DNA of 64,000 bases, from positions 744,001 through 808,000 of the forward strand of contig JAYQNS010000004.1 in the NCBI GenBank assembly GCA_038144425.1, in the 5' to 3' direction. The notes beneath the pieces are model-generated. The model had not been told where the DNA came from, did no database searches, and saw only the letters and a program-made list of their open reading frames with translations. Made by a program: the position numbers and the translations under genes. Of this stretch, positions 1-8,171 are shown piece after piece (position 1 is the first letter of the stretch; every line of letters starts with the position of its first letter). The DNA is from Salivita marina. GTDB taxonomy: Bacteria; Pseudomonadota; Gammaproteobacteria; Pseudomonadales; Azotimanducaceae.

Positions 1-544
1 CATCACCGCCGATCCAGACTTTCGGGAGGGCCGCTACCTGGAGGCAGGCGTGGTGCCCACGGCGGGGCTGCGCCTGGCGCGTATGCTAGGCCACGTCACC
101 TACCAATCCGATGACGGGCTCAGGGAAAAGTTTGGTCGAGCCGTGCGCACCGGAGATCTCGATATCCTCCAAGACGTGCAGTTCCAGGTGGAAAGTTATC
201 TCCAGTACCAGGGAAAATCTTTCTCCCGTCGCTTCGACGCCAATACCTACCTGCTCATGACCCGAGCCCTGGACTACTTCGATCCTGCCCGGGCCTATGG
301 GGACGATTTGGTGGCCACCTTCGCTGCCATGAAAGCCAAGCTGCTGTTCATTTCCTTCACTACGGACTGGCGCTTTCCGTCGGCCCGATCCCGGGAAATG
401 GCCCTGGCGGCCCTCCGCGCGGGCCGGGAGGTGAGCTACGTCGACGTCGACGCCGCCCAGGGCCATGATGCCTTTCTGCTCCCGGTGCCCCGCTACCTTG
501 AGGTGCTCGGGACCTACCTTCGGGGCCTGGAGCCGAGCCCATGA
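1..544 (+). CDS. metX: Homoserine O-acyltransferase MetX, 3' part only
   Basis: This is the C-terminal part of the alpha/beta-hydrolase that acylates homoserine in the first committed step of methionine synthesis. The frame is open from base 2, so the gene starts upstream of the window. The visible part carries the family's late catalytic residues: an Asp in a TTDWRFP stretch and a His in GHDAFL. The catalytic Ser lies outside the window. Whether it uses acetyl- or succinyl-CoA cannot be told from this part. Its stop overlaps the metW start by four bases (ATGA), the usual metXW operon arrangement. Confidence 0.9.
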   Translation, partial: ITADPDFREGRYLEAGVVPTAGLRLARMLGHVTYQSDDGLREKFGRAVRTGDLDILQDVQFQVESYLQYQGKSFSRRFDANTYLLMTRALDYFDPARAYGDDLVATFAAMKAKLLFISFTTDWRFPSARSREMALAALRAGREVSYVDVDAAQGHDAFLLPVPRYLEVLGTYLRGLEPSP

Positions 545-1146
545 CCCTTCGCCAGGACCTGAAACTGATCGCAGCCATGGTGCCCGAAGGCGCGCGAGTG
601 CTCGACCTCGGCTGCGGCGATGGCGCCTTGCTGGCGTGGCTGGCGGAGCACCATGGGGTACGGGGTTACGGCATTGAGATTGATGAAAAGCAGATCACCC
701 GGTGCGTTGCTCGAGGCGTGAGCGTTTTGGAACGAGACATCGACGAGGGCCTCTCCGATTTCCCTACCGATGGCTTTGACGTCGTGGTGATGGCGGAAAC
801 GCTTCAGGCGGTGCGCAAGCCCGGCGCCGTGCTCCAGCACATGCTTCGCATCGCACCGCGGAGCATCGTGACCTTCCCGAACTTTGGGCACTGGCGCTGC
901 CGGCTAGAGTTGGCCAGTGCCGGGCGCATGCCCATCGCTAGGCACCTACCCCATGCCTGGCACGACACCCCCAATATCCACCTCTGCACCTTCGCCGATT
1001 TCGAAGCGCTTTGTGCTGAGCGCTCCCTGACTATTTACGATAGAAAGGTCGTCAATGCCCAATATGAAAGCACCTGGGCCATGAACCAATGGCCTAACCT
1101 ATTCGGTACCATTGCGGTCTACGGGCTTAGGCGCCCGGGCACCTAG
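541..1146 (+). CDS. metW: Methionine biosynthesis protein MetW (SAM-methyltransferase fold)
   Basis: This 201-residue protein has the class I methyltransferase motif VLDLGCGDGALL at about residues 20-31, followed by an acidic residue ending the next strand (GIEIDEK). MetW is the standard partner of MetX and is needed for full homoserine acyltransferase activity in several proteobacteria, although its own catalysis is unclear. The start is fixed by the ATGA overlap with metX. Length and neighbours are typical for the family. Confidence 0.93.
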   Translation: MTLRQDLKLIAAMVPEGARVLDLGCGDGALLAWLAEHHGVRGYGIEIDEKQITRCVARGVSVLERDIDEGLSDFPTDGFDVVVMAETLQAVRKPGAVLQHMLRIAPRSIVTFPNFGHWRCRLELASAGRMPIARHLPHAWHDTPNIHLCTFADFEALCAERSLTIYDRKVVNAQYESTWAMNQWPNLFGTIAVYGLRRPGT

Positions 1147-1175
1147 GCCACCCTCTACCCTGGGAGACTTCGCTT

Positions 1176-1613
1176 ATGGGAACGCTGCTGCGCTTACTGA
1201 TTTTGCTGACCCTCGCCGGAACAGCTCAGGCCGAGCAGGTCAAAGGCTTCGGCGATCTATCAGTGCACTACATTGCGCTTAACAGCACCAGCGTTCCGGC
1301 GAACGTCGCCGCAGACTACGATTTAGATCGGGGGGAAAAGGTCGCCCTCATCAACATCGCGGGCCGCCGGGAATCCGGCGAACCCGGGGATACGACTCCC
1401 GTGCCCCTCGCGGTCAAGGGGACGGTGCGGAATCTCCTAGGACAAACGATCACGCTCACCTTCCAGGAGGTGCGCGAGCCCGGGGCCATCTACTACCTCG
1501 CGACCACGCGCTTCACCGATCGGGAAGCGCTTCGCTTTGAGCTCACCGTGGAGGATTTGGAGCGGGGCGAGCGCCACCCCCTGAGTTTCCAGAAAACCCT
1601 CTGGGCCCAATGA
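1176..1613 (+). CDS. DUF4426 exported protein
   Basis: This is a 145-residue protein with a clear Sec signal peptide: a hydrophobic core at residues 4-16 and a likely cleavage after TAQA. The mature part looks like a small beta-rich periplasmic domain. In Pseudomonas-like genomes a DUF4426 gene sits in this same place between metW and rdgB, which supports the call. A GGGAG ribosome site lies about 8 bases before the ATG. The stop overlaps the rdgB start by four bases. Function is unknown. Confidence 0.8.
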   Translation: MGTLLRLLILLTLAGTAQAEQVKGFGDLSVHYIALNSTSVPANVAADYDLDRGEKVALINIAGRRESGEPGDTTPVPLAVKGTVRNLLGQTITLTFQEVREPGAIYYLATTRFTDREALRFELTVEDLERGERHPLSFQKTLWAQ

Positions 1614-2206
1614 GAACGCCTCTGCTGCTCGCGACCCATAATGACGGCAAAGTCCAGGAATTCGCTCGCCTGCTTCCCGACTTTGCCCTCACCGGGGCCC
1701 GCGCGCTCCAGCTGGACGCACCAGAGGAGACGGGGCAGACCTTCATCGAGAATGCGCTCATCAAGGCCCGGGCCGGAGCCCAGGCCTCAGGCCTCCCCAC
1801 CCTGGCCGATGACTCCGGGCTCATTGTTCCGCGCCTCGGTGGGGCCCCTGGGGTGTACTCCTCCCGCTACGCCGGACCCGAGGCCACGGACCGGGACAAC
1901 TGGCAGGCCCTTTTGAAAGCCCTTGAGGGGCCCGGGGATCGGCGCGCCGCGTTCTACTGCGTGCTTGTGCTCATGAGCCACCCGGACGATCCCTGCCCGC
2001 GCATCGCCGAAGGGCTTTGGGCCGGGGAAATTGCTCTAGCGCCGGAGGGCGAGGGGGGCTTCGGCTACGATCCCGTCTTCTGGGTACCTAGCCACGGACG
2101 CACCGCCGCCCGCCTGGCCCCGGAGGAGAAGGCCGCCCAGTCCCATCGGGGCCGCGCCGTGGCCGCCCTAAAAGCCCAGCTCGCCGAGCGACCCCTCAGG
2201 TCGTGA
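1610..2206 (+). CDS. rdgB: dITP/XTP pyrophosphatase RdgB
   Basis: This 198-residue Ham1/RdgB-family enzyme hydrolyses non-canonical purine triphosphates (dITP, XTP) to monophosphates, keeping them out of DNA. Near the start it has the family signature THNDGK (residues 8-13), which contacts the substrate, and ADDSGL (about 66-71), which holds the catalytic and metal-binding acidic residues. FGYDPVF is the base-recognition stretch. The start overlaps the DUF4426 stop and the end overlaps the hemW GTG start, so translation is probably coupled. Confidence 0.95.
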   Translation: MRTPLLLATHNDGKVQEFARLLPDFALTGARALQLDAPEETGQTFIENALIKARAGAQASGLPTLADDSGLIVPRLGGAPGVYSSRYAGPEATDRDNWQALLKALEGPGDRRAAFYCVLVLMSHPDDPCPRIAEGLWAGEIALAPEGEGGFGYDPVFWVPSHGRTAARLAPEEKAAQSHRGRAVAALKAQLAERPLRS

Positions 2207-3354
2207 AACCGCCCGCCCTGCCGACGGCCGTTTATATCCACGTCCCATGGTGTGTACGCAAATGCCCCTATTGCGACTTTAACTCCCATGAGCGCGGGGA
2301 CGACCTGCCAGAAGCGGATTACCTTCGCCGTATCCTTGCCGATCTCACCTGGGATCTTGAGCACTTCGGCCCGCCAGCGGCCCCTGTTACCAGCCTCTTC
2401 TTCGGCGGGGGCACGCCTAGCATGCTGCAGCCAGAAACAATCGGGGCGGTCATCGAGGGCATCGCTGCCCGCCTCCCCCTCGCTCCGGACTGCGAAATCA
2501 CCCTGGAAGCGAATCCGGGCACTGCCGAGGCCACGCGCTTTCAGGGCTATCGGACCGCGGGCGTCAATCGCCTCTCTCTGGGCATACAAAGCTTTTCCTC
2601 CCGCGCGCTCTCGGCCCTAGGGCGAATCCATGATGGGGAGGACGGGCTGAACGCCGTGGCCCTGGCCAAGGCGGCGGGCTTTCCACGCATTAACCTGGAC
2701 CTTATGCACGGCCTGCCGGGGCAAACGGTGGCGGAGGGGCAGCGGGATATCGAACTCGCCCTCGATGCAGGCGTTTCCCACCTGTCCTATTACCAGCTCA
2801 CCATCGAACCCAACACGGCCTTCTACCGCCGCCCACCGACGCTCCCCGCGGAGTCGATCCTCGAGCGCCTCGAGGACCGGGGGCAGCGCCTACTCGAAGC
2901 AGGAGGCTTTAAGCCCTACGAAATCTCCGCCTGGGCCCGGGACGGGCATCACTGCCGGCACAACCTGACCTATTGGCGCTTTGGGGATTACCACGGCCTG
3001 GGACCCGGGGCCCATGGCAAGCTAAGCCGTCGGGACGGAGAGGGCCGGCTTCGAGTAACGCGCCTCCAGCGTAGCAGGGTGCCCGAGCACTGGCTCCGGG
3101 GAGATGGCACGCCCAGCGCCCAGATCGAGGTAGAGGGAGAAACCCTTCGAGAAGAGTGTTTGCTTAACGTGCTGCGGCTTCGAGAGGGAATCAGCTTTGA
3201 GGACTTCGAGGCTCACACGGGCCTGCCCCGGACCTGCCTGGAGCCGGAGCGCGAAGCGCAGGTCGGGGCGGGCTTGCTACGAGCAGAGCGACTGGCGCCG
3301 ACGGATAAGGGCCTTCGCTTCCTCAATCCCCTGCTGGCTGCCCTCTCACGCTAG
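2203..3354 (+). CDS. hemW: Radical SAM heme chaperone HemW
   Basis: HemW (formerly annotated as oxygen-independent coproporphyrinogen oxidase) is a radical-SAM protein that binds heme and delivers it to apoproteins. The iron-sulfur ligands are visible as C17-xxx-C21-xx-C24 in CVRKCPYCDF. The lack of a preceding extra Cys fits HemW rather than HemN. The GGGTPS SAM-binding motif follows. Length is 383 residues, usual for HemW. The GTG start overlaps the rdgB stop by four bases. It is convergent with trmB, leaving only 16 bases between them. Confidence 0.92.
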   Translation: MKPPALPTAVYIHVPWCVRKCPYCDFNSHERGDDLPEADYLRRILADLTWDLEHFGPPAAPVTSLFFGGGTPSMLQPETIGAVIEGIAARLPLAPDCEITLEANPGTAEATRFQGYRTAGVNRLSLGIQSFSSRALSALGRIHDGEDGLNAVALAKAAGFPRINLDLMHGLPGQTVAEGQRDIELALDAGVSHLSYYQLTIEPNTAFYRRPPTLPAESILERLEDRGQRLLEAGGFKPYEISAWARDGHHCRHNLTYWRFGDYHGLGPGAHGKLSRRDGEGRLRVTRLQRSRVPEHWLRGDGTPSAQIEVEGETLREECLLNVLRLREGISFEDFEAHTGLPRTCLEPEREAQVGAGLLRAERLAPTDKGLRFLNPLLAALSR

Positions 3355-3370
3355 GACGCACTTCCCTGCG

Positions 3371-4042
3371 CTAGGGCAGGCACTCAAGGAACAGATCCAC
3401 CACAACATGACCCTTCCGTAACCCCCGCCGTTCAAAGCGCGTTTCTGGCCGCGCCGGGGCGGCGGGCAGGGCTTTCCAAACCGGTACCTGTGCAAGGGCC
3501 TCACCCATAGCTTCGGCATAGGGCACCCAGTCCGTGGCCAGCCAGAGGTGGCCGCCCGGCCGGACTAAGGAGGCTAGCTGCTCAAGGAAAGGGGGCTGAA
3601 TCAGGCGACGCTTATGATGGCGCTTCTTCGGCCAGGGATCGGGGAAGAAAATCTGCACGCGATCGAGGGAACGGGGCTGGAAAAGGCGATCTAGCGCTTG
3701 CACCACGTCGCCCTCGAGCACGCGTACATTGGTAAGGCCCTGATCCTCTAGGGCCGCCATCAGCGCGCCCACGCCGGGGGTGTGCACCTCAACCCCAAGG
3801 AAGCGACGCTCGGGCTCTGCTGCGGCCATGGCGGCTAGGGAGCCGCCCATACCAAAGCCAATCTCGAGGGTCATGGGGCCACGCTCCGTGAAGCACCCAT
3901 CCCAGTAGTCGGCCGGAAGCGGGGCTTCAGGCCAGGGGATGGCGAAGCGTTCCCCCAACTCGGCCCGGGCCCGAGCCTGGCCAGGGGTTTCCCGGCCGGT
4001 CCGCAGCACAAAGCTGCGAATCGGCCGCCAACGCTCGTTCAC
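3371..4042 (-). CDS. trmB: tRNA (guanine-N7)-methyltransferase TrmB
   Basis: TrmB makes m7G46 in tRNA. The 223-residue reading shows the SAM-binding loop LEIGFGMGGS (about residues 59-68) and the family hallmark FFPDPWPKKRHHKRR (about 132-146). A longer upstream open frame exists, but a GTG at 4042 overlaps the DUF423 stop as GTGA and begins just before the conserved part, so I chose it. It is the last gene of the rpoH-DUF423-trmB group. Confidence 0.92.
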   Translation of the reverse strand: MNERWRPIRSFVLRTGRETPGQARARAELGERFAIPWPEAPLPADYWDGCFTERGPMTLEIGFGMGGSLAAMAAAEPERRFLGVEVHTPGVGALMAALEDQGLTNVRVLEGDVVQALDRLFQPRSLDRVQIFFPDPWPKKRHHKRRLIQPPFLEQLASLVRPGGHLWLATDWVPYAEAMGEALAQVPVWKALPAAPARPETRFERRGLRKGHVVVDLFLECLP

Positions 4043-4404
4043 GCGCGTAGCCCCTGCACCAAGACCAGGCCCCAGGCCAGGATGAAGGCCAGCCCCCCAA
4101 GGGGCGTGATGGGTCCCAGCCAGCGAGGTCCGCCAAGGGCTAGCGCGTAGAGACTGCCGGAAAAGAGGATGACCCCTGCCACCGCAAGCCAAGCGGGAAG
4201 GCGAAGCCCCGGGGGGGCGCCCAAGCGCAGGACAAGCGCCAAGGCCAGGCAAAAGAGAGCGTGGATTAGATGGTACTGCACGGCCGTTTCCCAGACCGAG
4301 AGGCTAGCCCCGAGGCGCGTCTTAAGGCCGTGGGCCCCGAACGCGCCAAGGGCCACCCCGGAGGCGCCGAGGAACCCCGCGCTTACAAGAAGCCAATCGC
4401 GCAC
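4039..4404 (-). CDS. DUF423 (YgdD-type) membrane protein
   Basis: This 121-residue protein has four hydrophobic membrane segments and the family's N-terminal GAFGAHGLK motif (residues 21-29). Function is unknown. It starts one base after the rpoH stop and overlaps trmB by four bases, so it is almost surely cotranscribed with rpoH. Whether that link has meaning is not shown by the sequence. Confidence 0.88.
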   Translation of the reverse strand: MRDWLLVSAGFLGASGVALGAFGAHGLKTRLGASLSVWETAVQYHLIHALFCLALALVLRLGAPPGLRLPAWLAVAGVILFSGSLYALALGGPRWLGPITPLGGLAFILAWGLVLVQGLRA

Positions 4405-4405
4405 C

Positions 4406-5260
4406 TTAGGCGGCGATCGCGCCCTTGAGCTTTTTCAATGCCGCAAGCTCAAGCTGTCGGATGCGTTCGGCGGAGACATCATAGCGATCCGCGAGCGTGT
4501 GGAGCGTGGCCTTATCTTCCGCCAGCCAGCGGCTTTGGATGATGTCTCGGCTTCGATCATCCAAACCCGCCAGGGCGTTCTGTAGGGCCCCGACGGTGGC
4601 GTCTTCCCAATCCTCAGCCTCGACCTGCTCAGCCGGGTCAGCGCCCTCGGCAGCCAGATAGGCGGCGGGGGCGGTCATGGGGGCGCTGTCGTCCTCGCTG
4701 TTGTCGAGGTCGAAGTGCGCGTCAAAGGCCGCCATGCGCCCTTCCATGCGAGTGACTTCTTCTGGGCTCACGCCCAGCGTCTCTGCGACGGAGGCGACCT
4801 CTTCCGCGTTCATCCAACCCAGGCGCTTTTTCTGGCTGCGAAGATTAAAGAACAGCTTGCGCTGCGCTTTCGTCGTCGCGACCTTCACGATGCGCCAGTT
4901 GCGAAGAATGAACTCATGCATCTCCGCCTTAATCCAATGCACCGCGAAGGACACGAGGCGCACGCCGAAGTCCGGGTCGAAGCGCTTGACGGCCTTCATG
5001 AGGCCCACATTTCCTTCCTGAATGAGGTCAGCCTGGGAAAGACCATAGCCGGCGTAGGAGCGGGCCATGTGCACCACGAAGCGCAGGTGGGAAAGCACAA
5101 GGCGACGAGCGGCCTCGAGATCCCCTTCGTCGCGCAGAGCTCGGCCTAGGGCCGCTTCTTCCTCTGCGCTGAGGATCTCAAAGGAGCTCACGGTATGGAT
5201 GAAGTGGTCCAGATCACGGCCCGGCGATAAGGCATCCATAGCCAAAAGGCGAGTGCTCAT
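4406..5260 (-). CDS. rpoH: RNA polymerase heat-shock sigma factor RpoH (sigma-32)
   Basis: RpoH directs RNA polymerase to heat-shock promoters. The 284-residue protein has sigma-70 region 2 (about residues 50-130), then the RpoH box QRKLFFNLR at 133-141, which sets it apart from RpoD and RpoS, and a region 4 helix-turn-helix at the C-terminus. A strong GGAGG site lies 7 bases before the ATG. It is the first gene of a group with DUF423 and trmB and lies 53 bases after ftsX. That gap holds a promoter overlaid by a CIRCE-like operator, so control by HrcA is inferred. Confidence 0.96.
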   Translation of the reverse strand: MSTRLLAMDALSPGRDLDHFIHTVSSFEILSAEEEAALGRALRDEGDLEAARRLVLSHLRFVVHMARSYAGYGLSQADLIQEGNVGLMKAVKRFDPDFGVRLVSFAVHWIKAEMHEFILRNWRIVKVATTKAQRKLFFNLRSQKKRLGWMNAEEVASVAETLGVSPEEVTRMEGRMAAFDAHFDLDNSEDDSAPMTAPAAYLAAEGADPAEQVEAEDWEDATVGALQNALAGLDDRSRDIIQSRWLAEDKATLHTLADRYDVSAERIRQLELAALKKLKGAIAA

Positions 5261-5287
5261 GATGGAACCTCCAAACTTGATGGCGCC

Positions 5288-5317
5288 ATTTTAGCAGTCT
5301 TTACAGGAGAGTGCTAA
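5288..5317 (-). promoter_or_regulatory. Predicted sigma-70 promoter of rpoH
   Basis: Read on the minus strand there is a TTAGCA -35-like box (5312-5317), an 18-base spacer, and a TAAAAT -10 box (5288-5293) preceded by TGC, an extended -10. Transcription would begin near 5281, about 20 bases before the rpoH ATG. The -35 matches only 4 of 6 positions and also lies in the CIRCE half-site, so promoter and operator overlap completely. Confidence 0.45.
5291..5317. promoter_or_regulatory. CIRCE-like operator (HrcA site) before rpoH
   Basis: The sequence is TTAGCAGTC, nine bases, GAGTGCTAA. The CIRCE consensus bound by the HrcA repressor is TTAGCACTC-N9-GAGTGCTAA, so 17 of 18 positions match with exactly the right spacing. 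It covers the end of ftsX (stop at 5314-5316) and the predicted rpoH promoter. HrcA itself is not in the window. Binding is inferred. Confidence 0.75.
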
Positions 5318-6294
5318 GGGGCGGTGCTCGGGGCCCTTAAGCGGTCGAGGCGCCCCAACACCCACAGCCCAACGCTCAGGGCGCCGAAGAAGGCAAAACC
5401 CACCGCCTGGACCAGCACGGAAAGGGCTGCCAACCCCCCCGATCCCCCAGGGGCGAGGGGCAAGGCATAGGCCGTGGCCAGGGCCTGGAGGGCTGGGGTC
5501 AGGCTGCTTTCCAAGGCCAGGAGAGAAAGCGCCGCCAACAGGCCCCCAGCCACCCCGTAGGCCAGCGCCTGGTAGAGGAAGGGCGCGAGGAGAAAGCCGT
5601 CGCTAGCCCCGAGCAGGCGCAGGGTATGGAGCGCGGGCAGGCGTTCTAGAAGCGCCATGCGGGTGAGGGCGCCCACCAGGAGCACCACCGCGGCCGTGAG
5701 CAGGCTCCGGAACAGCACGAGCACCTGGGTGAAAAAGCCGAGCGTGGTCTGGAGCCGTTCCACCCAGGCCAGATCCACCTGCACCCCCATAGCGCCGGCT
5801 TCCTGGCCCAGCCCTTCCGCCAGTGCCTTCAGGCGGGCCGCGCTCTGGGCTTCGAGGCGCGGGGTGACGAGGACCACCGAGGGCAGGGGCGGCATAGCCT
5901 CCCCCGCGAGGCCGCGGCTCAGGGCGGTCTCCATGCCCAACGCCGCCAGGAACTCGGTCCGGGAGGCCTCTGAGGACTGCACTTCCAGGGCCGCGATTTC
6001 CGGATGCGCGCGCCAGCGGGCAAGCAGCCTAGCCGGTGGCTCAGGACGATCAAAAAAAACGTTGATCCGCGGGGTCGTTGGCCAGTGTGCAAGATTGCCT
6101 TCGGTGAGCGCGAGCACCCGCCCCAGCGCTGCCGGGAGCAGCAGGGCAAGGGCTAGGGTAAGGGCGATTAGGGTTGTTCCCAGGGGCTGGGCACCCAGCG
6201 TCTGCCGAGCCTCTCCCAAGGCATAGCGCTGATCGGCGCACCAGCGAGCCAGGCCTTTCAGACTGCCCCCTTCTCCCGGGAGCGGGGCGCTCAC
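5314..6294 (-). CDS. ftsX: Cell-division protein FtsX (membrane subunit of FtsEX)
   Basis: FtsX is the membrane partner of FtsE. The FtsEX complex acts at the septum and activates peptidoglycan hydrolases in the periplasm. The 326-residue protein has an N-terminal cytoplasmic tail, one membrane segment (about 40-60), a periplasmic domain, then three further membrane segments, the standard FtsX topology. The GTG start overlaps the ftsE stop as GTGA. The last bases of the gene form part of the CIRCE-like site that precedes rpoH. Confidence 0.92.
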   Translation of the reverse strand: MSAPLPGEGGSLKGLARWCADQRYALGEARQTLGAQPLGTTLIALTLALALLLPAALGRVLALTEGNLAHWPTTPRINVFFDRPEPPARLLARWRAHPEIAALEVQSSEASRTEFLAALGMETALSRGLAGEAMPPLPSVVLVTPRLEAQSAARLKALAEGLGQEAGAMGVQVDLAWVERLQTTLGFFTQVLVLFRSLLTAAVVLLVGALTRMALLERLPALHTLRLLGASDGFLLAPFLYQALAYGVAGGLLAALSLLALESSLTPALQALATAYALPLAPGGSGGLAALSVLVQAVGFAFFGALSVGLWVLGRLDRLRAPSTAP

Positions 6295-6965
6295 GAGGCC
6301 CCCCTAAGGGCGGTCCGCCCCACCAGCCGCCCGCCCTCAAGGTGCAGCGCAAGCCCAGAGAAACGCTGGGCAAGATCCACATCATGGGTGGCAATCACCA
6401 CCGTCACCCCCACCTGCTGGAAACGCTGGAAGAGGCCCAGGATCTCGGTAGACAGGACGGGATCGAGGTTTCCCGTCGGCTCATCGGCCAGCACCAGGGC
6501 CGGGCGGTGAACCAAAGCGCGGGCGATGCCCACGCGCTGCCGCTCCCCCGTGGATAGGGCCCGGGGAAGGCGCCCTTCGGCGCCGGCAAGGCCGACCTGG
6601 GCCAGCGCCGCCCGCACCCTGGGGCCCTGCGAAGCTTCGGGGTAGCCCGCCAGCTGAAGGGGTAGGGCAACGTTTTTATAGACTGTCCGATCGGCCAAAA
6701 GCTGAGGATCCTGGAACACCGCCCCCACCCGCCTCAGATAGGCCGGCCGCTGGCGCCGGGGCAGGGTGCCGAGGTCAACCCCAGCCACCTCCACCTGCCC
6801 CGCGTCCGGGCGCTCCAAGGCCAGGAGCAGGCGAAGCAGCGTGCTTTTCCCGGCACCCGAAGGACCCATGAGGAAATTAAGGGAGCCCCTGGGAAGCTCA
6901 AGATCGACGCCCCGGAGCGCATCCCGGTCGCCATAGCGCTTGCCGACCTGGGACAGGCGAATCAC
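6291..6965 (-). CDS. ftsE: Cell-division ATP-binding protein FtsE
   Basis: This is the ABC ATPase of FtsEX, 224 residues. Walker A GPSGAGKST is at 34-42, the Q-loop at FQDP (about 84-87), the signature at 137-144, Walker B LVLADEPTGNLD at 157-168, and the switch His in ATHD. The signature reads LSTGERQR rather than the common LSGGEQQR, with the essential Ser and second Gly kept. It overlaps ftsX and ftsY by four bases each, so ftsY-ftsE-ftsX form a tightly coupled operon. Confidence 0.95.
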   Translation of the reverse strand: MIRLSQVGKRYGDRDALRGVDLELPRGSLNFLMGPSGAGKSTLLRLLLALERPDAGQVEVAGVDLGTLPRRQRPAYLRRVGAVFQDPQLLADRTVYKNVALPLQLAGYPEASQGPRVRAALAQVGLAGAEGRLPRALSTGERQRVGIARALVHRPALVLADEPTGNLDPVLSTEILGLFQRFQQVGVTVVIATHDVDLAQRFSGLALHLEGGRLVGRTALRGAS

Positions 6966-8062
6966 GGGGCTTCAGCCCCTAGCAAGGCGGCCACGAAGCT
7001 CCGAGGCTCGAAGGGGCGCAGGTCGTCCGCTTGCTCACCCACCCCAATAAACTGAATCGGCAGGCCGCTCTGCTTGGCCAGGGCAAAGGCGACGCCACCC
7101 TTGGCGGTGCCATCGAGCTTAGTCAACACCAGCCCCGTGAGCGGTGCCGCCTCGGAGAAAGTTTTGGCCTGCGCCAGGGCGTTCTGCCCGGTCCCGGCAT
7201 CCAGCACGAGGAGCACCGCATGGGGCGCCGCCTCGTCAAAGCGTTTCAGCACCCGAACCACCTTGGCGAGCTCCTCCATAAGGTGGCCCTTGTTATGAAG
7301 CCGCCCCGCCGTATCCGCCAGCACCACGTCCGCGCTTCGGGCTCGGGCCGCGGACACCGCATCAAAGAGCACGGATGCACTGTCCGCCCCCTCCCCCTGG
7401 GCAATCACAGGAACATCTGCGCGAGCGCCCCACTGCTTGAGCTGCTCCGCCGCTGCGGCGCGAAAGGTATCCCCAGCGGCCAACAGGGGACGGTGCCCCG
7501 CGGCCTTGAAGCGCTGAGCCAGCTTGCCAATGGTGGTGGTCTTACCCACGCCATTCACGCCGACCACGAGGATGACGAAGGGCTCGGCGGGTCCAAGGGA
7601 AAAGGGCGCGTGGCGCTCGCCCAGGATTTCCGAGAGCACTTCCGCCAGCTCGCTCATGAGCGCATCTTCATCGTTCAGCGCCCCGCGCTTAACCCGCGCC
7701 GTCAAGCGCTCAAGGACCGCCTCGGTAGCCTCAAGGCCCACGTCCGCCGTGAGCAGCTGCGTTTCCAGCGCTTCCAACAGGCTTTCGTCGATTTCCTTCC
7801 TGCCAAGCAAAAGCGTGCCGAGGGAATCCCCGAAGGCACCCCGGCTCCGGGCGAGACCAAAGCGAAGACGATCAAACAGCCCGGCGCCTTCCCGATCATT
7901 TCCTTCCTTGCGCACCTTCGGACTGTCCTCTGACGCGGCAGGTTCTCCCTCGGCGAGCGCGGAGACCGCTTCGACGTCAGGCTGAAGTTCCAACTCGGGC
8001 GCCTCGGAAAGCTCAGGCTGAGACGCCTTCTCAGCCTTCTTCTTACGTAAAAACCGGAACAT
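6962..8062 (-). CDS. ftsY: Signal recognition particle receptor FtsY
   Basis: FtsY is the SRP receptor GTPase that brings ribosomes making membrane proteins to SecYEG/YidC. The chosen ATG at 8062 gives 366 residues with the basic start MFRFLRKKK, then an acidic A domain. The NG domain carries the P-loop GVNGVGKTT (about 168-176), DTAGR (about 250-254) and TKLDGTAKGG near residue 315. An open frame extends further upstream but would run through the rsmD start region and lacks conservation. The N-terminal acidic domain is short, about 60 residues. Confidence 0.94.
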   Translation of the reverse strand: MFRFLRKKKAEKASQPELSEAPELELQPDVEAVSALAEGEPAASEDSPKVRKEGNDREGAGLFDRLRFGLARSRGAFGDSLGTLLLGRKEIDESLLEALETQLLTADVGLEATEAVLERLTARVKRGALNDEDALMSELAEVLSEILGERHAPFSLGPAEPFVILVVGVNGVGKTTTIGKLAQRFKAAGHRPLLAAGDTFRAAAAEQLKQWGARADVPVIAQGEGADSASVLFDAVSAARARSADVVLADTAGRLHNKGHLMEELAKVVRVLKRFDEAAPHAVLLVLDAGTGQNALAQAKTFSEAAPLTGLVLTKLDGTAKGGVAFALAKQSGLPIQFIGVGEQADDLRPFEPRSFVAALLGAEAP

Positions 8063-8171
8063 GGGATACTCCGCGAAAGGCTTGCCGCCACGGCGCCGAG
8101 GAGACGGGGCGTTGAAAACGGAAAAAGGATACCAGCGTGGCCGGGGTCGCGGGACCCAAGGGGGCGGGGAG

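Noticed and set aside
50..544. GTG at 50 as a start for the first gene
   Set aside because: The frame is open back to base 2 and the upstream residues match MetX, so the gene is cut by the window edge.
6524..6560. FtsE signature LSTGERQR as a broken ABC motif
   Set aside because: The Ser and second Gly are kept and all other ATPase motifs are intact, so it is likely a normal variant.
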